Positions 1-9,493 are shown, numbered from the stretch's first letter. The stretch: 64,000 bases of DNA from Sedimenticola_A sp040506895 (GCA_040506895.1 JBEVVY010000001.1:2465116-2529115), one strand, 5' to 3'. Notes: generated by a model not told the origin, from the sequence alone. Numbers and translations: made by a program.

Positions 1-1
1 G

Positions 2-2440
2 AGTCACGGTTACCGCCTCTGGTGGTCGATCCTCATCGCGGGAGTCATTCACAGCCTGATCGTCGGTCTCCCTCCCGTCACGGGTTTCGGCATGGCACTC
101 GCCAGGGTTGCCGAGGCCCTGGTTGGCTGGCTGCTGCTGGTACCCCTGACCAAGACTGACGTCCACCTCTCGGAGCCCCGGCCAACGGTCAACTTCATGT
201 TCCTCGGCGTGATGATCGCTCCCCTGGCAGGAGCCGGCCTGGGCACCGCCGCACTCTGGTCCGGGGGCATGGCCACGGAATCGTCCGCACTCTCCACCTT
301 CACCACCTGGTGGGCCAGCGATGCCCTCGGCATTCTCCTGGTCACCCCACTGATGCTGCACTGGAAACTCCAGCTGACCCGGCGTGCACCGCTGCTGAGA
401 TACCTGGAACTGGCAGCCCTTGCAGCCGCCACCCTGCTGGTGTTTCACTTCGTCTTCGGTACCGGCCTGCCGGACTTTCTTCACAAGTACCCCCTCTCAT
501 TCATCCCGCTGCCACTGCTGGTGTGGGCACTGTTCAGATTCGATTACCCGGTCACCATGGGCACCCTGATCGCCCTTGCTGTTCTGGCGATCCTCGGTAC
601 CTCCGAGGGATTCGGCGCCTTCTTCCAGGGCAATGCATACGAGTCCCTGACCCTGCTGCAGGTCTATATCGGCATCATGGGCACCACCGCGCTGATCGCC
701 AAGTCCACCATCGAGGGACGCCAGCACGTCATGGGCAAGCTCGCCCTGGCCGGCGAGGTGATCGACAACACCCCGGACGCGGTGATCGTCACCAGCGCAA
801 CGGGCACCATCCTCTCCGCAAACCCGGCCTTCTTCAGGCACACCGGTTACACGCGCTCGGAGATACTGCACAAACCCGTCAGCATCCTGAAATCGGGCCA
901 TCACGACGCCACTTTCTACGCCGACATGCTGCAGCAGATAAAGACCCTGGGCAGCTGGCAGGGGGAGATCTGGAACCGCCAGAAGAACGGCGAGGTGCTG
1001 CCCGAATGGCTCAGCATCTCCTCGGTACACGATGCCAACGGCGTGGCGACCCACTACATCGGGGTCTACTCGGACATCGCCCGGCAGAAGCAGATCCAGG
1101 AGCGCATCCACCGCCTCGCCTATTACGACCTGCTGACCGGCCTGCCCAACCGCCAGCTGTTCCATGACCGCCTCGAGCAGGCGGTCAACTATGCGAACCG
1201 CTACAACCACCATATCGCCCTCTTCTTCATGGACCTGGACCGGTTCAAGAACATCAACGACACCCTCGGCCACGCGATCGGTGACAAGGTGCTCGGGCTC
1301 ACCGCCGAGCGCCTCCAGGGATGCCTTCGCAGTGTCGACACCCTGGGCAGAATGGGGGGTGACGAGTTCCTGGTGATCCTGCAGGAGCTGAAGGAGGATT
1401 TCGACTCGGTGCTGGTGGCGGAGAAGATCATCAGGGCGTTCAATGAACCCTTGTCACTGGGCGATAACAACCTGTTTCTCACGCCCAGTATCGGTATCGC
1501 ACTCTACCCGCGCGACGGCGACAACCCCACCGACCTGTTGAAACACGCTGATGCCGCCATGTACCGGGCCAAATCTCTCGGTGGCAACAACTTCCAGTTC
1601 TTCTCTTCGGAGATGACGGAACCCTTCCGCTGGAACCTGGCCGTGGAGACCGCCCTGCGCCAGGATACCGACCAGAACGGCATACAGCTGCTCTACCAGC
1701 CCCAGTTCGACCTGCAGACCGGCGCCATCGTCGGCCTCGAGGCCCTGGCACGCTGGTATCACCCGGACCTAGGCAGCGTGTCGCCTGAAAACTTCTTCCG
1801 CGTGGCCGAAAACACCGGGCTGATCCACAAGCTGGGCCTGCAGATCCTGGCCAACGCCTGCCGACAGCTGGAGGAGTGGGAGGCGGCAGGTGTCGAGGGA
1901 ATCACCCTGGCGGTGAACGTCTCCACCATCCAGCTGAAACAGCGCGACTTCTGCCAGCAGGTTGCAGCGATCCTGAAACAGACCCGAACGGAGGAAAATG
2001 GACTGGAGCTCGAGATCACGGAGACCAGCATCATGGAGAATGCGGAGTTCATGGAGACCGCCCTCAAGGAGATCTCGGAACTGGGCCTGCAGATCGCGGT
2101 GGACGACTTCGGCACCGGCTACTCATCCCTCAGCTACCTCAAGCGGCTGCCCATCGACCGTCTGAAGATCGACAAATCCTTTATCGACGACATCCCCGAC
2201 AGCAGCAACGACGCCGCCATCTGCTGCGCCATCGTCGCCCTGGGTCACAGCCTGAATCTCAAGGTACTGGCCGAGGGGGTGGAGAACGAGCGCCAGATGG
2301 AGTTCCTGCGCGATGAGAACTGCGACGAGATGCAGGGCTACCTGCTGGGCAAACCGGTGAGCGGCAAAGAGGTGGTGGAGATGTTCCGCATGAACTACTG
2401 GCACACCCCCGGCCAGAAGGCCGCTCAGTCCTCGAAATAA
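2..2440 (+). CDS. MASE1-PAS-GGDEF-EAL c-di-GMP enzyme, 5' end missing
   Basis: The reading frame is open to the first base of the window, so the true start lies outside; an internal ATG at 92 is not the start. The first ~230 codons are hydrophobic helices typical of a MASE1 sensor, including the WWASDALG stretch. A PAS domain follows (about nt 755-1085). The GGDEF motif is intact at about nt 1355-1369 (RMGGDEF). The EAL domain has EALARW (EAL near nt 1739), EITETS and DDFGTGYSSL, so both cyclase and phosphodiesterase activities may be retained; which one dominates cannot be read. It acts at the inner membrane. Its 3' end overlaps the convergent speA by 16 bp. Two further GGDEF genes lie within 5 kb. 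Confidence 0.93.
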   Translation, partial: SHGYRLWWSILIAGVIHSLIVGLPPVTGFGMALARVAEALVGWLLLVPLTKTDVHLSEPRPTVNFMFLGVMIAPLAGAGLGTAALWSGGMATESSALSTFTTWWASDALGILLVTPLMLHWKLQLTRRAPLLRYLELAALAAATLLVFHFVFGTGLPDFLHKYPLSFIPLPLLVWALFRFDYPVTMGTLIALAVLAILGTSEGFGAFFQGNAYESLTLLQVYIGIMGTTALIAKSTIEGRQHVMGKLALAGEVIDNTPDAVIVTSATGTILSANPAFFRHTGYTRSEILHKPVSILKSGHHDATFYADMLQQIKTLGSWQGEIWNRQKNGEVLPEWLSISSVHDANGVATHYIGVYSDIARQKQIQERIHRLAYYDLLTGLPNRQLFHDRLEQAVNYANRYNHHIALFFMDLDRFKNINDTLGHAIGDKVLGLTAERLQGCLRSVDTLGRMGGDEFLVILQELKEDFDSVLVAEKIIRAFNEPLSLGDNNLFLTPSIGIALYPRDGDNPTDLLKHADAAMYRAKSLGGNNFQFFSSEMTEPFRWNLAVETALRQDTDQNGIQLLYQPQFDLQTGAIVGLEALARWYHPDLGSVSPENFFRVAENTGLIHKLGLQILANACRQLEEWEAAGVEGITLAVNVSTIQLKQRDFCQQVAAILKQTRTEENGLELEITETSIMENAEFMETALKEISELGLQIAVDDFGTGYSSLSYLKRLPIDRLKIDKSFIDDIPDSSNDAAICCAIVALGHSLNLKVLAEGVENERQMEFLRDENCDEMQGYLLGKPVSGKEVVEMFRMNYWHTPGQKAAQSSK

Positions 2441-4305
2441 GTGTAACCGTGGAGGCCCGCCTCCAGTTCCCGGAACAGCGCCCTTGATTCATCCCTGCCG
2501 ATGCAGGCTTCTGCGAGCTTGCGCTTGTAGCTCTCCAGCAGCCGTTCCGGGGCGAAGTGGACATAGCGCAGCAGCTCGTCGACGGAATCACCCCGCTCGG
2601 GCTGGGTGAGCCGGTAACCGCCAACGCCATCCAGCTCCATGTTCACCGCGTCCGTATCCCCGAACAGGTTGTGCATGTCGCCGAGAATCTCCTGGTAGGC
2701 ACCCACCAGGAAGATACCCAGCAGGTAGGGCTCACCCGGCCTCAGTTCATGAACGGCAAGGGTCGACTCGATACCGTCACGCTCCACGTACTGGCCGATG
2801 AAACCGTCGGAATCGCAGGTCAGGTCATGCAGTATGCCGCTGCGGCTGGGCTGTTCGTTGAGACGGTGCAGGGGCATCACCGGAAAGATCTGGTCGATGG
2901 CCCAGACGTCGGGCAGGGACTGGAACAGTGAGAAGTTGAGAAACAGCCGGTCGGCCAGTTTCTCGCGCAGGGTATCGAGCAGTTCACGGTCGCGCCGGGA
3001 TTCGACCCGTAGCCGAGGAATCAGCTTGCGGCAGACACCGAAGAAGAGCCCCTCCACCATGGAGCGCTGCTCAAGGGTGATCTCGCCATTGTGAAACAGT
3101 TCGCGGGCCTCGCCCAGGCCATGCTCCGCCTCCTGGTACACCTCCGATGGCGAGTGGGTCCCGGCGCTCTCCAGCTGGTGCTTCATGGTGTTGAGCACTT
3201 CCGGCACATCGGCATCCAGGCTGATCTCGTCGAGGCCTTCAGGCCCCTTCTCGAAATCGATTACGTTGACCATCAGCATGGCGTGGTGAGCGGTCAGTGC
3301 CCGTCCCGACTCGCTGAAGATATCGGGACAGCTCAACTCCTGCTCATCGCAGATACGGCTCAGCGCCTTCACCACCTCCCTGGCGTAGGCCGGGGGTCCG
3401 TAGTTCATGGAGCAGAAGTTGCGGGTGGCGGTGCCCTCGTAGTCGACACCCAGCCCACCCCCGACATCCACGACCCGGATATCCGCACCCAGCCTGCACA
3501 GCTCGCCATAGAAACGGGCCACCTCGTCCATGCACTGGCGGATATCCCGCAGGTTGGGTATCTGTGAACCGATATGGGAGTGGAGCAGCTGCAGGCGGTC
3601 CAGCTTGCCGACCTCCTGCAACTGGTGGACAAGCGCCAGCAGCTGGCCTGCGGTGAGGCCGAACTTGGCCTTCTCACCGCCGCTGTCCTGCCAGTTCCCC
3701 GCCGCCGAGACCGAGAGCCTGATCCTCACGCCCAGGAGCGGTTCGACATCCAGGTCCTCCGCCTCCTGCAGCACCATGGCCAGCTCGGAAAGCTTTTCGA
3801 TCACGATGTAGACACGATGCCCCAGGCGCTGACCGATCAGGGCCAGCCTGATGTACTCCCGGTCCTTGTAGCCGTTGCAGACAATCACTCCGCCCGAAAG
3901 AGATTGACCCAGCACCGCCATCAGTTCAGGCTTGCTGCCTGCCTCCAGGCCGACACAGGCCTTGCCCTTGGCCAGGATCTCATCCACCACGCTGCGCTGC
4001 TGGTTCACCTTGATGGGGTAGACCGCCGTGTAGCTGCCCTGGTAGTCGAACTCTTCGAAGGCGGCCGAGAAACTGCTGCAGAGTGCCGCCACCCGGTCAT
4101 GCAGGATGTCTGTAAAGCGCACCAGAACGGGCAGGCTGAGACCGCTCTTGCGCAGCTCTCCCGCCAGGCTGTAGAGATCGATCTGCGCCTCGCCCTCGCG
4201 GTCCGGGCGCACCGTTACATGGCCATCCGAGTTGATCCCGAAATAGCCCCCGCCCCAGCGGCTGATGCCGTAGTCCTGTGATACCGGCTGGATATCTGCC
4301 TTCAT
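2425..4305 (-). CDS. speA: Biosynthetic arginine decarboxylase
   Basis: A 626-residue protein of the usual length for the PLP-dependent SpeA family, which converts arginine to agmatine in polyamine synthesis. The PLP-lysine region reads YPIKVNQQ near residue 100. Other family motifs are the HSHIGSQIPN and DVGGGLGVDY segments of the alanine-racemase-fold barrel and the C-terminal YVHFAPERLL region. The ATG at 4305 is the only sensible start, with a weak AGGG upstream. The gene converges on the c-di-GMP enzyme with a 16-bp overlap, which is common for adjacent convergent genes. No agmatinase or agmatine deiminase gene is next to it. Confidence 0.96.
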   Translation of the reverse strand: MKADIQPVSQDYGISRWGGGYFGINSDGHVTVRPDREGEAQIDLYSLAGELRKSGLSLPVLVRFTDILHDRVAALCSSFSAAFEEFDYQGSYTAVYPIKVNQQRSVVDEILAKGKACVGLEAGSKPELMAVLGQSLSGGVIVCNGYKDREYIRLALIGQRLGHRVYIVIEKLSELAMVLQEAEDLDVEPLLGVRIRLSVSAAGNWQDSGGEKAKFGLTAGQLLALVHQLQEVGKLDRLQLLHSHIGSQIPNLRDIRQCMDEVARFYGELCRLGADIRVVDVGGGLGVDYEGTATRNFCSMNYGPPAYAREVVKALSRICDEQELSCPDIFSESGRALTAHHAMLMVNVIDFEKGPEGLDEISLDADVPEVLNTMKHQLESAGTHSPSEVYQEAEHGLGEARELFHNGEITLEQRSMVEGLFFGVCRKLIPRLRVESRRDRELLDTLREKLADRLFLNFSLFQSLPDVWAIDQIFPVMPLHRLNEQPSRSGILHDLTCDSDGFIGQYVERDGIESTLAVHELRPGEPYLLGIFLVGAYQEILGDMHNLFGDTDAVNMELDGVGGYRLTQPERGDSVDELLRYVHFAPERLLESYKRKLAEACIGRDESRALFRELEAGLHGYTYFED

Positions 4306-4444
4306 TGCGCCCTGCGTGGATAGGTGAATTGCCAGGCGGCAATTATGGTCGATAAAGACACTTATGGAAAAGGGAAAAAAACCTGCCCTGGATCATCTCC
4401 GGGAAGGAGATCGGATGGATCTAAATACCTGGGCACCGCGGCAC

Positions 4445-4924
4445 TCAATCACACCAGCGTTTTACCGCCTGGCGGACCCGTGCGACCTCGCGCTCGCGTT
4501 CACTGTCACTGAGAAACCGGCGGCTGCCGTCCGGTCTCGGTTCGTAGATAACGGCCCCTTCATAGGACTTCAGCCGATCCCGGGCATAGGCACAACGCGT
4601 GGCGCGCTCCTGCTTCTCGGCAGCGGCCTTGGCCTTTGCCTGCTTCTTGGCCTCCCGCTCCTCGCGGTATACATCCAGCATGCGCTGCTGTCTCTTCCTC
4701 CGATCGACCGGAACGTCTGCACCGCGTGGCGCCACGGTGGATGCGGGCGTCTGCTCGCGGATCTCCACCTCCTTCGCCTCGCTGACAGGAGGCCGGTCAC
4801 CGAAGTGAACCCGTCCATTCTCATCCACCCACCGGTAGACCCCTGCAACCGAATCCGCAATACAGGAGCCCGCCAGCAGCAGGACAGCCAACACCCTACA
4901 CGACACACGAACAACCGGACTCAC
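4445..4924 (-). CDS. DUF4124-type exported protein
   Basis: A 159-residue protein with an N-terminal signal peptide (VLAVLLLAGSCIADS) followed directly by the GVYRWVDENGRVHFGDRPP signature of DUF4124, a small periplasmic domain of unknown function. The remainder is charged and probably helical (RRKRQQRML, KKQAKAKAAAEKQ). It starts with GTG inside the GTGA that also ends the upstream cyclase gene, so the two are translationally coupled. LLAGSC is close to a lipobox but not canonical. The function is unknown. Coupling to an ODP-GGDEF gene is the only functional hint. Confidence 0.82.
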   Translation of the reverse strand: MSPVVRVSCRVLAVLLLAGSCIADSVAGVYRWVDENGRVHFGDRPPVSEAKEVEIREQTPASTVAPRGADVPVDRRKRQQRMLDVYREEREAKKQAKAKAAAEKQERATRCAYARDRLKSYEGAVIYEPRPDGSRRFLSDSEREREVARVRQAVKRWCD

Positions 4925-6750
4925 GCCAGCTCACTCTCGAAACCGAGATGCCCCTGGCTGTCGCTGAGAAACGCATCGGCGATCCGGACACGGTTTCTGC
5001 CGGCATCCTTGGCACTGTAGAGGGCACGGTCCGTGCGCTCGATGAACTGCTTCAGGCTTTCCCCCTGGGCACGTATGGCGGTACCCACGCTGACCGTCAC
5101 TTGCAGCTCATCCATGGGCTCCCTGTACACCAGCTCTGCAATCTGCTGGCGCAGCCGTTGCGCGATGTCGAAAATATCAAAGGCGGGCTCACCCACCACG
5201 AACAGCCCGAACTCCTCGCCACCCAGGCGCACCGGCAGATCTCCCGATCGGGCGTGCGAGCGGATGTTCTCTGCCACGCGCACCAGCACATGATCTCCCT
5301 GGACATGGCCATAGCGATCGTTGACCTCCTTGAAGTGATCGAGGTCGATCAGCGCCAGACCGATAGGGTTTCCGACATTGCGATCGTGGATCTCCAGCAG
5401 ACGGTGCAGGGTATCGTCCATGTACATGCGGTTGAAGAGCCCCGTCAGCGGATCCCGGATGGAACGCTCATAGAGCACCTGGCGCTCCAGGTCCACGCTG
5501 CGGTAGAGGGTCTCGCGCTCCACCGCCACCTGCAGTGCAGATGACATCTGCTCGACGATACGCTCCAGCTCCCCGTTGGGCACCACCGGCTTGTGCAGGT
5601 AGATGACTGCCACACCGAACACCCATTCGTCATCCGGCTTGAACAGGGGAAGCAGCATGCCGTGTCTGCCCGGGTGCTGCCGGTCGTTGATATCCAGCAG
5701 GTCGAAGCTGCTGCTGTAGAGATTCAACCACTCGTCACGGTTGATACCGAACACCCTGGAGACAAACGGCGGAGGATCCGCAAGGGTCCCTCGATAGTGA
5801 CTGTCGGGCGCCAGGTGCCACACCTGGTCACCCTCCAGCTGGGCGTGAAACTCGAGGCGCGATGCTGGCAGTATGCGCTTGGCGATCTCCAGCATGTTCT
5901 CGGCGATCTCCCGGAAATCCCGGGAGACGATCATGGTCGAGGAGATATCCCGCAGGGTGGCGTTGAACGCCGACAGGCGCTCGATGTCGGTACTCCCCCT
6001 CGCCAGCAGGAAGAGGCCGCAATCCATGTTTCTCAGGGCATTGCAGCAGGACTCCACCAACTCCCCCCGGATGATGCTGCCGTGCTGTGGGGCAATGGTC
6101 TTCACCGGGTACTCCTGGATGCGGGTCAGGGCGAATCCCATCACCTCCCGGCTCGGGATGTAATGCTCATGGAACAGACGCATGGCATCGATATAGCTGT
6201 CATCTTCCGCGAACAGCCTGAACTCCTGTGTGACGCCCCCGAACAGGTCGCTGGAGAAGAGCACCCCTGATTCGGTATCGAAAGTGCAGAAGGCACCCGC
6301 GAAGTGTGCATAGGGGGTAAAGACGAACCGCAGTTCACGGTCATCCAGCTGCAGTGACCAGTGGTTCTCCTCGATACGCATGAAGGGGATGGAGATGCCG
6401 TAATGTTTGATCAGTGCCTCGGCCCGGCTGTGGGTCACCACCATCGCATCCTGCCGGTTGACCCGTGCATTGATCTCGGGCAGTGCCGCGGTGATATCCG
6501 GATCCTGGTGATGGCAGACGAAATAGCGGACCTGGGAGAAGGGAAGCACCTCCTCGATCTTGCGCAGGGTCTCGCTGAAAGTTACCGGTGAGCCGGGATC
6601 TATCAGGACCGACTGGTCACCCTGCTCGATCAGGTAGGCGTGGCTCTGGAAATGATCCCCGGGATTGGCATGTCCCACCCACCAGATACGCTCCGCAACC
6701 TCCACGGCGTGGGAACAATCAACCTGGCTCGCGTGAATCCCGGCCTTCAT
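4921..6750 (-). CDS. ODP/metallo-beta-lactamase-GGDEF diguanylate cyclase, putative O2 sensor
   Basis: A 609-residue protein. I chose the ATG at 6750 because AGGAGAAA lies just upstream; the frame stays open further but with no ribosome site. Residues ~15-250 form a flavodiiron-type metallo-beta-lactamase fold. Its likely di-iron ligands are H81/D83/D85 (HQDPD), H149 (TPYAHFAG), D168 (FSSDLFGG) and H223 (APQHGS), matching the ligand pattern of flavodiiron proteins. Residues ~255-425 are a GAF-like linker. Residues ~430-592 are GGDEF with an intact active site (GGEEF 510-514) and an inhibitory RxxD site (R501-D504). Inference: oxygen or another diatomic ligand bound at the di-iron site controls c-di-GMP synthesis. 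It overlaps the DUF4124 gene by 4 bp. No flavodoxin domain is present, so it is not an oxygen reductase. Confidence 0.87.
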   Translation of the reverse strand: MKAGIHASQVDCSHAVEVAERIWWVGHANPGDHFQSHAYLIEQGDQSVLIDPGSPVTFSETLRKIEEVLPFSQVRYFVCHHQDPDITAALPEINARVNRQDAMVVTHSRAEALIKHYGISIPFMRIEENHWSLQLDDRELRFVFTPYAHFAGAFCTFDTESGVLFSSDLFGGVTQEFRLFAEDDSYIDAMRLFHEHYIPSREVMGFALTRIQEYPVKTIAPQHGSIIRGELVESCCNALRNMDCGLFLLARGSTDIERLSAFNATLRDISSTMIVSRDFREIAENMLEIAKRILPASRLEFHAQLEGDQVWHLAPDSHYRGTLADPPPFVSRVFGINRDEWLNLYSSSFDLLDINDRQHPGRHGMLLPLFKPDDEWVFGVAVIYLHKPVVPNGELERIVEQMSSALQVAVERETLYRSVDLERQVLYERSIRDPLTGLFNRMYMDDTLHRLLEIHDRNVGNPIGLALIDLDHFKEVNDRYGHVQGDHVLVRVAENIRSHARSGDLPVRLGGEEFGLFVVGEPAFDIFDIAQRLRQQIAELVYREPMDELQVTVSVGTAIRAQGESLKQFIERTDRALYSAKDAGRNRVRIADAFLSDSQGHLGFESELA

Positions 6751-6912
6751 TTTCTCCTGTCCTTGAGAACGACACTTGATTTGAAACGATGGCAGCGTGC
6801 CGGCTGGCCCGCGCAGCACACTTGACCAAAAGGATACATCCGACCCCAACCGGGTTACTGTAGCATGACCGAAAATCGATTGTTATTCCGCCGGTCAGTC
6901 CTGAGATACCAT

Positions 6913-7578
6913 TCACCCCCCGAACAGGGCGTCTTTCTCCTCCCGTCCGACCTGCCCCTTGGGCCTGGCCGCCTCGAAATCCGGATGACAGACACGGTTC
7001 CTGCCCTCGCGCTTCGCCCGGTAGAGCAACTCGTCGGTCTCTTTAACAAACTGACCGACCGAGTAGGACGAGTGCCGCTGAAAGACATTGACCCCGAGGC
7101 TGGCGGTGACCGACAGCGGCCCCTCCTCCAGCTCCACCGGCGTCTCCTGCAGGGCCTGCCGGATGCGCTCCGCGGCCTGCACCGCCCTTCCCAGAGGCGT
7201 ACCCGGAAAGATCAGTGCAAACTCCTCGCCACCGTAACGGCAGGGTATGTCCACGCGACGCAACAGCTGGATGATGATCTCGGCGGTCTGCCTCAACACA
7301 TGGTTGCCCGCCTCGTGACCCCAGGTATCGTTGACACTCTTGAAATGATCCAAGTCCAGCATCACCAGGGACGTGGGATGCCCCGTACGGCGGGTCCGCT
7401 CGAACTCCTGCTCCAGGGCCATGGAGAAATGACGGAAGTTGAACAGGCCGGTCAGGGTATCAGTATGCACCAGCTCCGACAGCTCATCGATGCGCGAGCG
7501 CAGGTCTGACAGTTCATCGAGATGCCCGCACACCGTCTCCCCGACAGGGCACTCCGGCTTGTTGTTGTTATCCGTCAT
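6913..7578 (-). CDS. Small soluble diguanylate cyclase (GGDEF)
   Basis: A 221-residue protein made of a ~35-residue helical N-terminus (DLRSRIDELSELVHTD), probably a dimerising coiled coil, and a single GGDEF domain. The active site is GGEEF at 116-120 and the RxxD inhibitory site is R107-D110, so it should make c-di-GMP from GTP with product feedback. No sensor domain or membrane span is seen. It lies 162 bp upstream of the ODP-GGDEF gene on the same strand and could be co-transcribed. Cysteines at 10 and 17 in the short N-terminus are unexplained. Confidence 0.93.
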   Translation of the reverse strand: MTDNNNKPECPVGETVCGHLDELSDLRSRIDELSELVHTDTLTGLFNFRHFSMALEQEFERTRRTGHPTSLVMLDLDHFKSVNDTWGHEAGNHVLRQTAEIIIQLLRRVDIPCRYGGEEFALIFPGTPLGRAVQAAERIRQALQETPVELEEGPLSVTASLGVNVFQRHSSYSVGQFVKETDELLYRAKREGRNRVCHPDFEAARPKGQVGREEKDALFGG

Positions 7579-7667
7579 TCGGTCTCACAAGGTAGATTAT
7601 CTGACAGGATTCTACGGGTAATTGGATAGATGTACAGCTACCATGTTTTCTGTGTGTGAGTCGTTCT

Positions 7668-7783
7668 CGGGCTTCCATCAGGCTAGTACTTTTCACCGCA
7701 GGTGCCACGAACGGCCCGCCGCTCCCGGGCTTCCATCGGGTTAGTACTTTTCATCTCAGGTGCCACGAACGGCCCACCGCTCC
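7668..7783. repeat. 58-bp tandem direct repeat, two copies
   Basis: Copies at 7668-7725 and 7726-7783 share the blocks CGGGCTTCCATC, TAGTACTTTTCA and GGTGCCACGAACGGCCC, with only a few substitutions. They lie between the terminator of amtB and the start of the small cyclase gene. No coding potential is convincing here. Confidence 0.85.
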
Positions 7784-7790
7784 CGGCATA

Positions 7791-7834
7791 CCGTACATCC
7801 TGTACATAAAAAACGGGCGCCGAAGCGCCCGTTT
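7791..7834 (-). terminator. Rho-independent terminator of the amtB operon plus a following small hairpin
   Basis: Read on the minus strand, ACGGGCGC and GCGCCCGT pair around a TTCG loop and are followed by six T. Directly after the T-run comes GTACAGGATGTAC, a second small inverted repeat. The T-run plus this hairpin recurs exactly at 33058-33080. Confidence 0.9.
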
Positions 7835-7856
7835 GTTCTCACGTCAATGTGATGGG

Positions 7857-9119
7857 TTATGCGCCGGAACCACGGGAGCCGGTGAACTCGGGGTAGGCCT
7901 CCAGGCCGCACTCGCCGATATCGCAACCCTCGTACTCCTCTTCCTCGGAGACGCGGATACCCATGACCGCCTTGATCACCAGCCAGACGATGAAGCTGGC
8001 GATGAAGGTCCAGGCCAGGATCACGACCAGGCCGGTGATCTGCGCACCGAAAGTGGCATCGCCGTTGGAGAAGGGCACTGCCAGCAGACCCCACATACCG
8101 ACCACACCGTGCACGGAGATGGCACCGACAGGATCGTCGATCTTCAGCTTATCCATGGTGATGATGGAGAAGACCACGATGATACCGCCGATCACACCGA
8201 CGATCGTCGCCCACAGCGCGCTGGGAGCCAGGGGCTCAGCGGTGATGGCAACCAGGCCGGCCAGGGCACCGTTCAGGGCCATGGTCAGATCAGCCTTGCC
8301 GAACACCAGGCGGGCAGTCAGCAGGGCGGCAACCACACCACCGGCAGCGGCCATGTTGGTGTTCACGAAGACCATGGCAACCGCGTTGGCCTCGCCCACA
8401 TCGGAGATCTTCAACTCGGAACCGCCGTTGAAGCCGAACCATCCCAACCAGAGGATGAACATACCCAGGGTAGCCAGGGGCATGTTGGCACCGGGAATGG
8501 CGCGGACCTCACCGTTGGGACCGTACTTGCCTTTACGTGCACCCAGCAGGATCACACCGGCAAGCGCCGCAGCCGCACCACAGAGATGAACCACGCCGGA
8601 ACCCGCGAAGTCGGAGAATCCCATGGCATCCAGGAAACCGCCACCCCACTTCCAGTAACCCTGGATCGGGTAGATCAGGCCGGTCATGAAGACAGCGAAG
8701 ACCAGGAAGCTCCAGAGCTTCATACGTTCGGCAACGGCACCGGATACGATGGACATGGCGGTAGCCACGAACACGACCTGGAAGAAGAAATCAGCCATGC
8801 CTGAGTAGTAGGGCGCGTCGTCACCGCCGGCCAGTACGGCCTCGACAGTGTTGTCAGCACCCAGCAGGAAGGAGATACCGGGCCAGATGCTGCTCACCGC
8901 ATCGCCGGGATACATGATGCTGTAACCCATTACCATGTACATGATGCATGCAATGGCGAACAGGGCCACGTTCTTGGTCAGGATCTCAGCGGTGTTCTTT
9001 GCTCGGACCAGGCCGGCCTCGAGCATGGCAAACCCCGCTGCCATCCACATTACAAGTGCGCCGGATACCAGGAAGTAGAAGGTATCGAGCGCATAACTCA
9101 ACTGTGTCAAATCGTCCAC
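7857..9119 (-). CDS. amtB: Ammonium transporter AmtB
   Basis: A 420-residue inner-membrane ammonium channel with about eleven membrane helices. The pore twin histidines are seen in GSGVVHLCGA and AISVHGVVGM. The cytoplasmic C-terminal tail (SEEEEYEGCDIGECGLEAYP) is the region that PII proteins contact. There is no long cleavable signal sequence; the protein starts with a short segment before the first helix. It is the last gene of the porin-glnK-amtB operon and is followed by a strong terminator. Expression probably depends on the sigma-54/NtrC promoter upstream of the porin gene. Confidence 0.97.
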   Translation of the reverse strand: MDDLTQLSYALDTFYFLVSGALVMWMAAGFAMLEAGLVRAKNTAEILTKNVALFAIACIMYMVMGYSIMYPGDAVSSIWPGISFLLGADNTVEAVLAGGDDAPYYSGMADFFFQVVFVATAMSIVSGAVAERMKLWSFLVFAVFMTGLIYPIQGYWKWGGGFLDAMGFSDFAGSGVVHLCGAAAALAGVILLGARKGKYGPNGEVRAIPGANMPLATLGMFILWLGWFGFNGGSELKISDVGEANAVAMVFVNTNMAAAGGVVAALLTARLVFGKADLTMALNGALAGLVAITAEPLAPSALWATIVGVIGGIIVVFSIITMDKLKIDDPVGAISVHGVVGMWGLLAVPFSNGDATFGAQITGLVVILAWTFIASFIVWLVIKAVMGIRVSEEEEYEGCDIGECGLEAYPEFTGSRGSGA

Positions 9120-9154
9120 GTTAGTGTCCTCCGGATAAGGTTTCAGTTACACGC

Positions 9155-9493
9155 TCAAAGCGCTTCGATGCCCGTCTCACCCGTGCGGATACGCACCACC
9201 TGGGTGAGGTCATAGACAAAGATCTTTCCGTCACCGATCTTGCCGGTCTGGGCTGCGCCGCTGACCGCCTCGATCACCTGGTCGACCTGGGTGTCATCCA
9301 CCGCGATCTCGACCTTGATCTTGGGCAGAAAATCGACCACGTACTCGGCACCACGGTAGAGCTCTGTATGCCCCTTCTGGCGACCGAAACCCTTGACCTC
9401 GACCACGGTGATACCGGAAACACCGATCTCGGACAGTGCTTCGCGAACATCGTCGAGCTTGAAGGGCTTGATGATTGCTGCAACCATTTTCAT
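9155..9493 (-). CDS. glnK: PII signal-transduction protein, GlnK type
   Basis: A 112-residue PII protein of standard length. Tyr51 in the T-loop (ELYRGAEYVVDF) is the expected uridylylation site, and the C-terminal VVRIRTGETG motif is the nucleotide-binding region. It should trimerise and block AmtB when nitrogen is sufficient. It lies 35 bp upstream of amtB and 56 bp downstream of the porin gene, which favours GlnK over GlnB. No separate sigma-54 promoter is seen in the 56-bp gap, so it is probably read from the porin promoter. Confidence 0.96.
   Translation of the reverse strand: MKMVAAIIKPFKLDDVREALSEIGVSGITVVEVKGFGRQKGHTELYRGAEYVVDFLPKIKVEIAVDDTQVDQVIEAVSGAAQTGKIGDGKIFVYDLTQVVRIRTGETGIEAL

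Noticed and set aside
4398..4420. Terminator after the DUF4124 gene
   Set aside because: The small ATCTCC/GGAGAT hairpin is separated by ~13 bases from the nearest T-run, so it is not a clean terminator.
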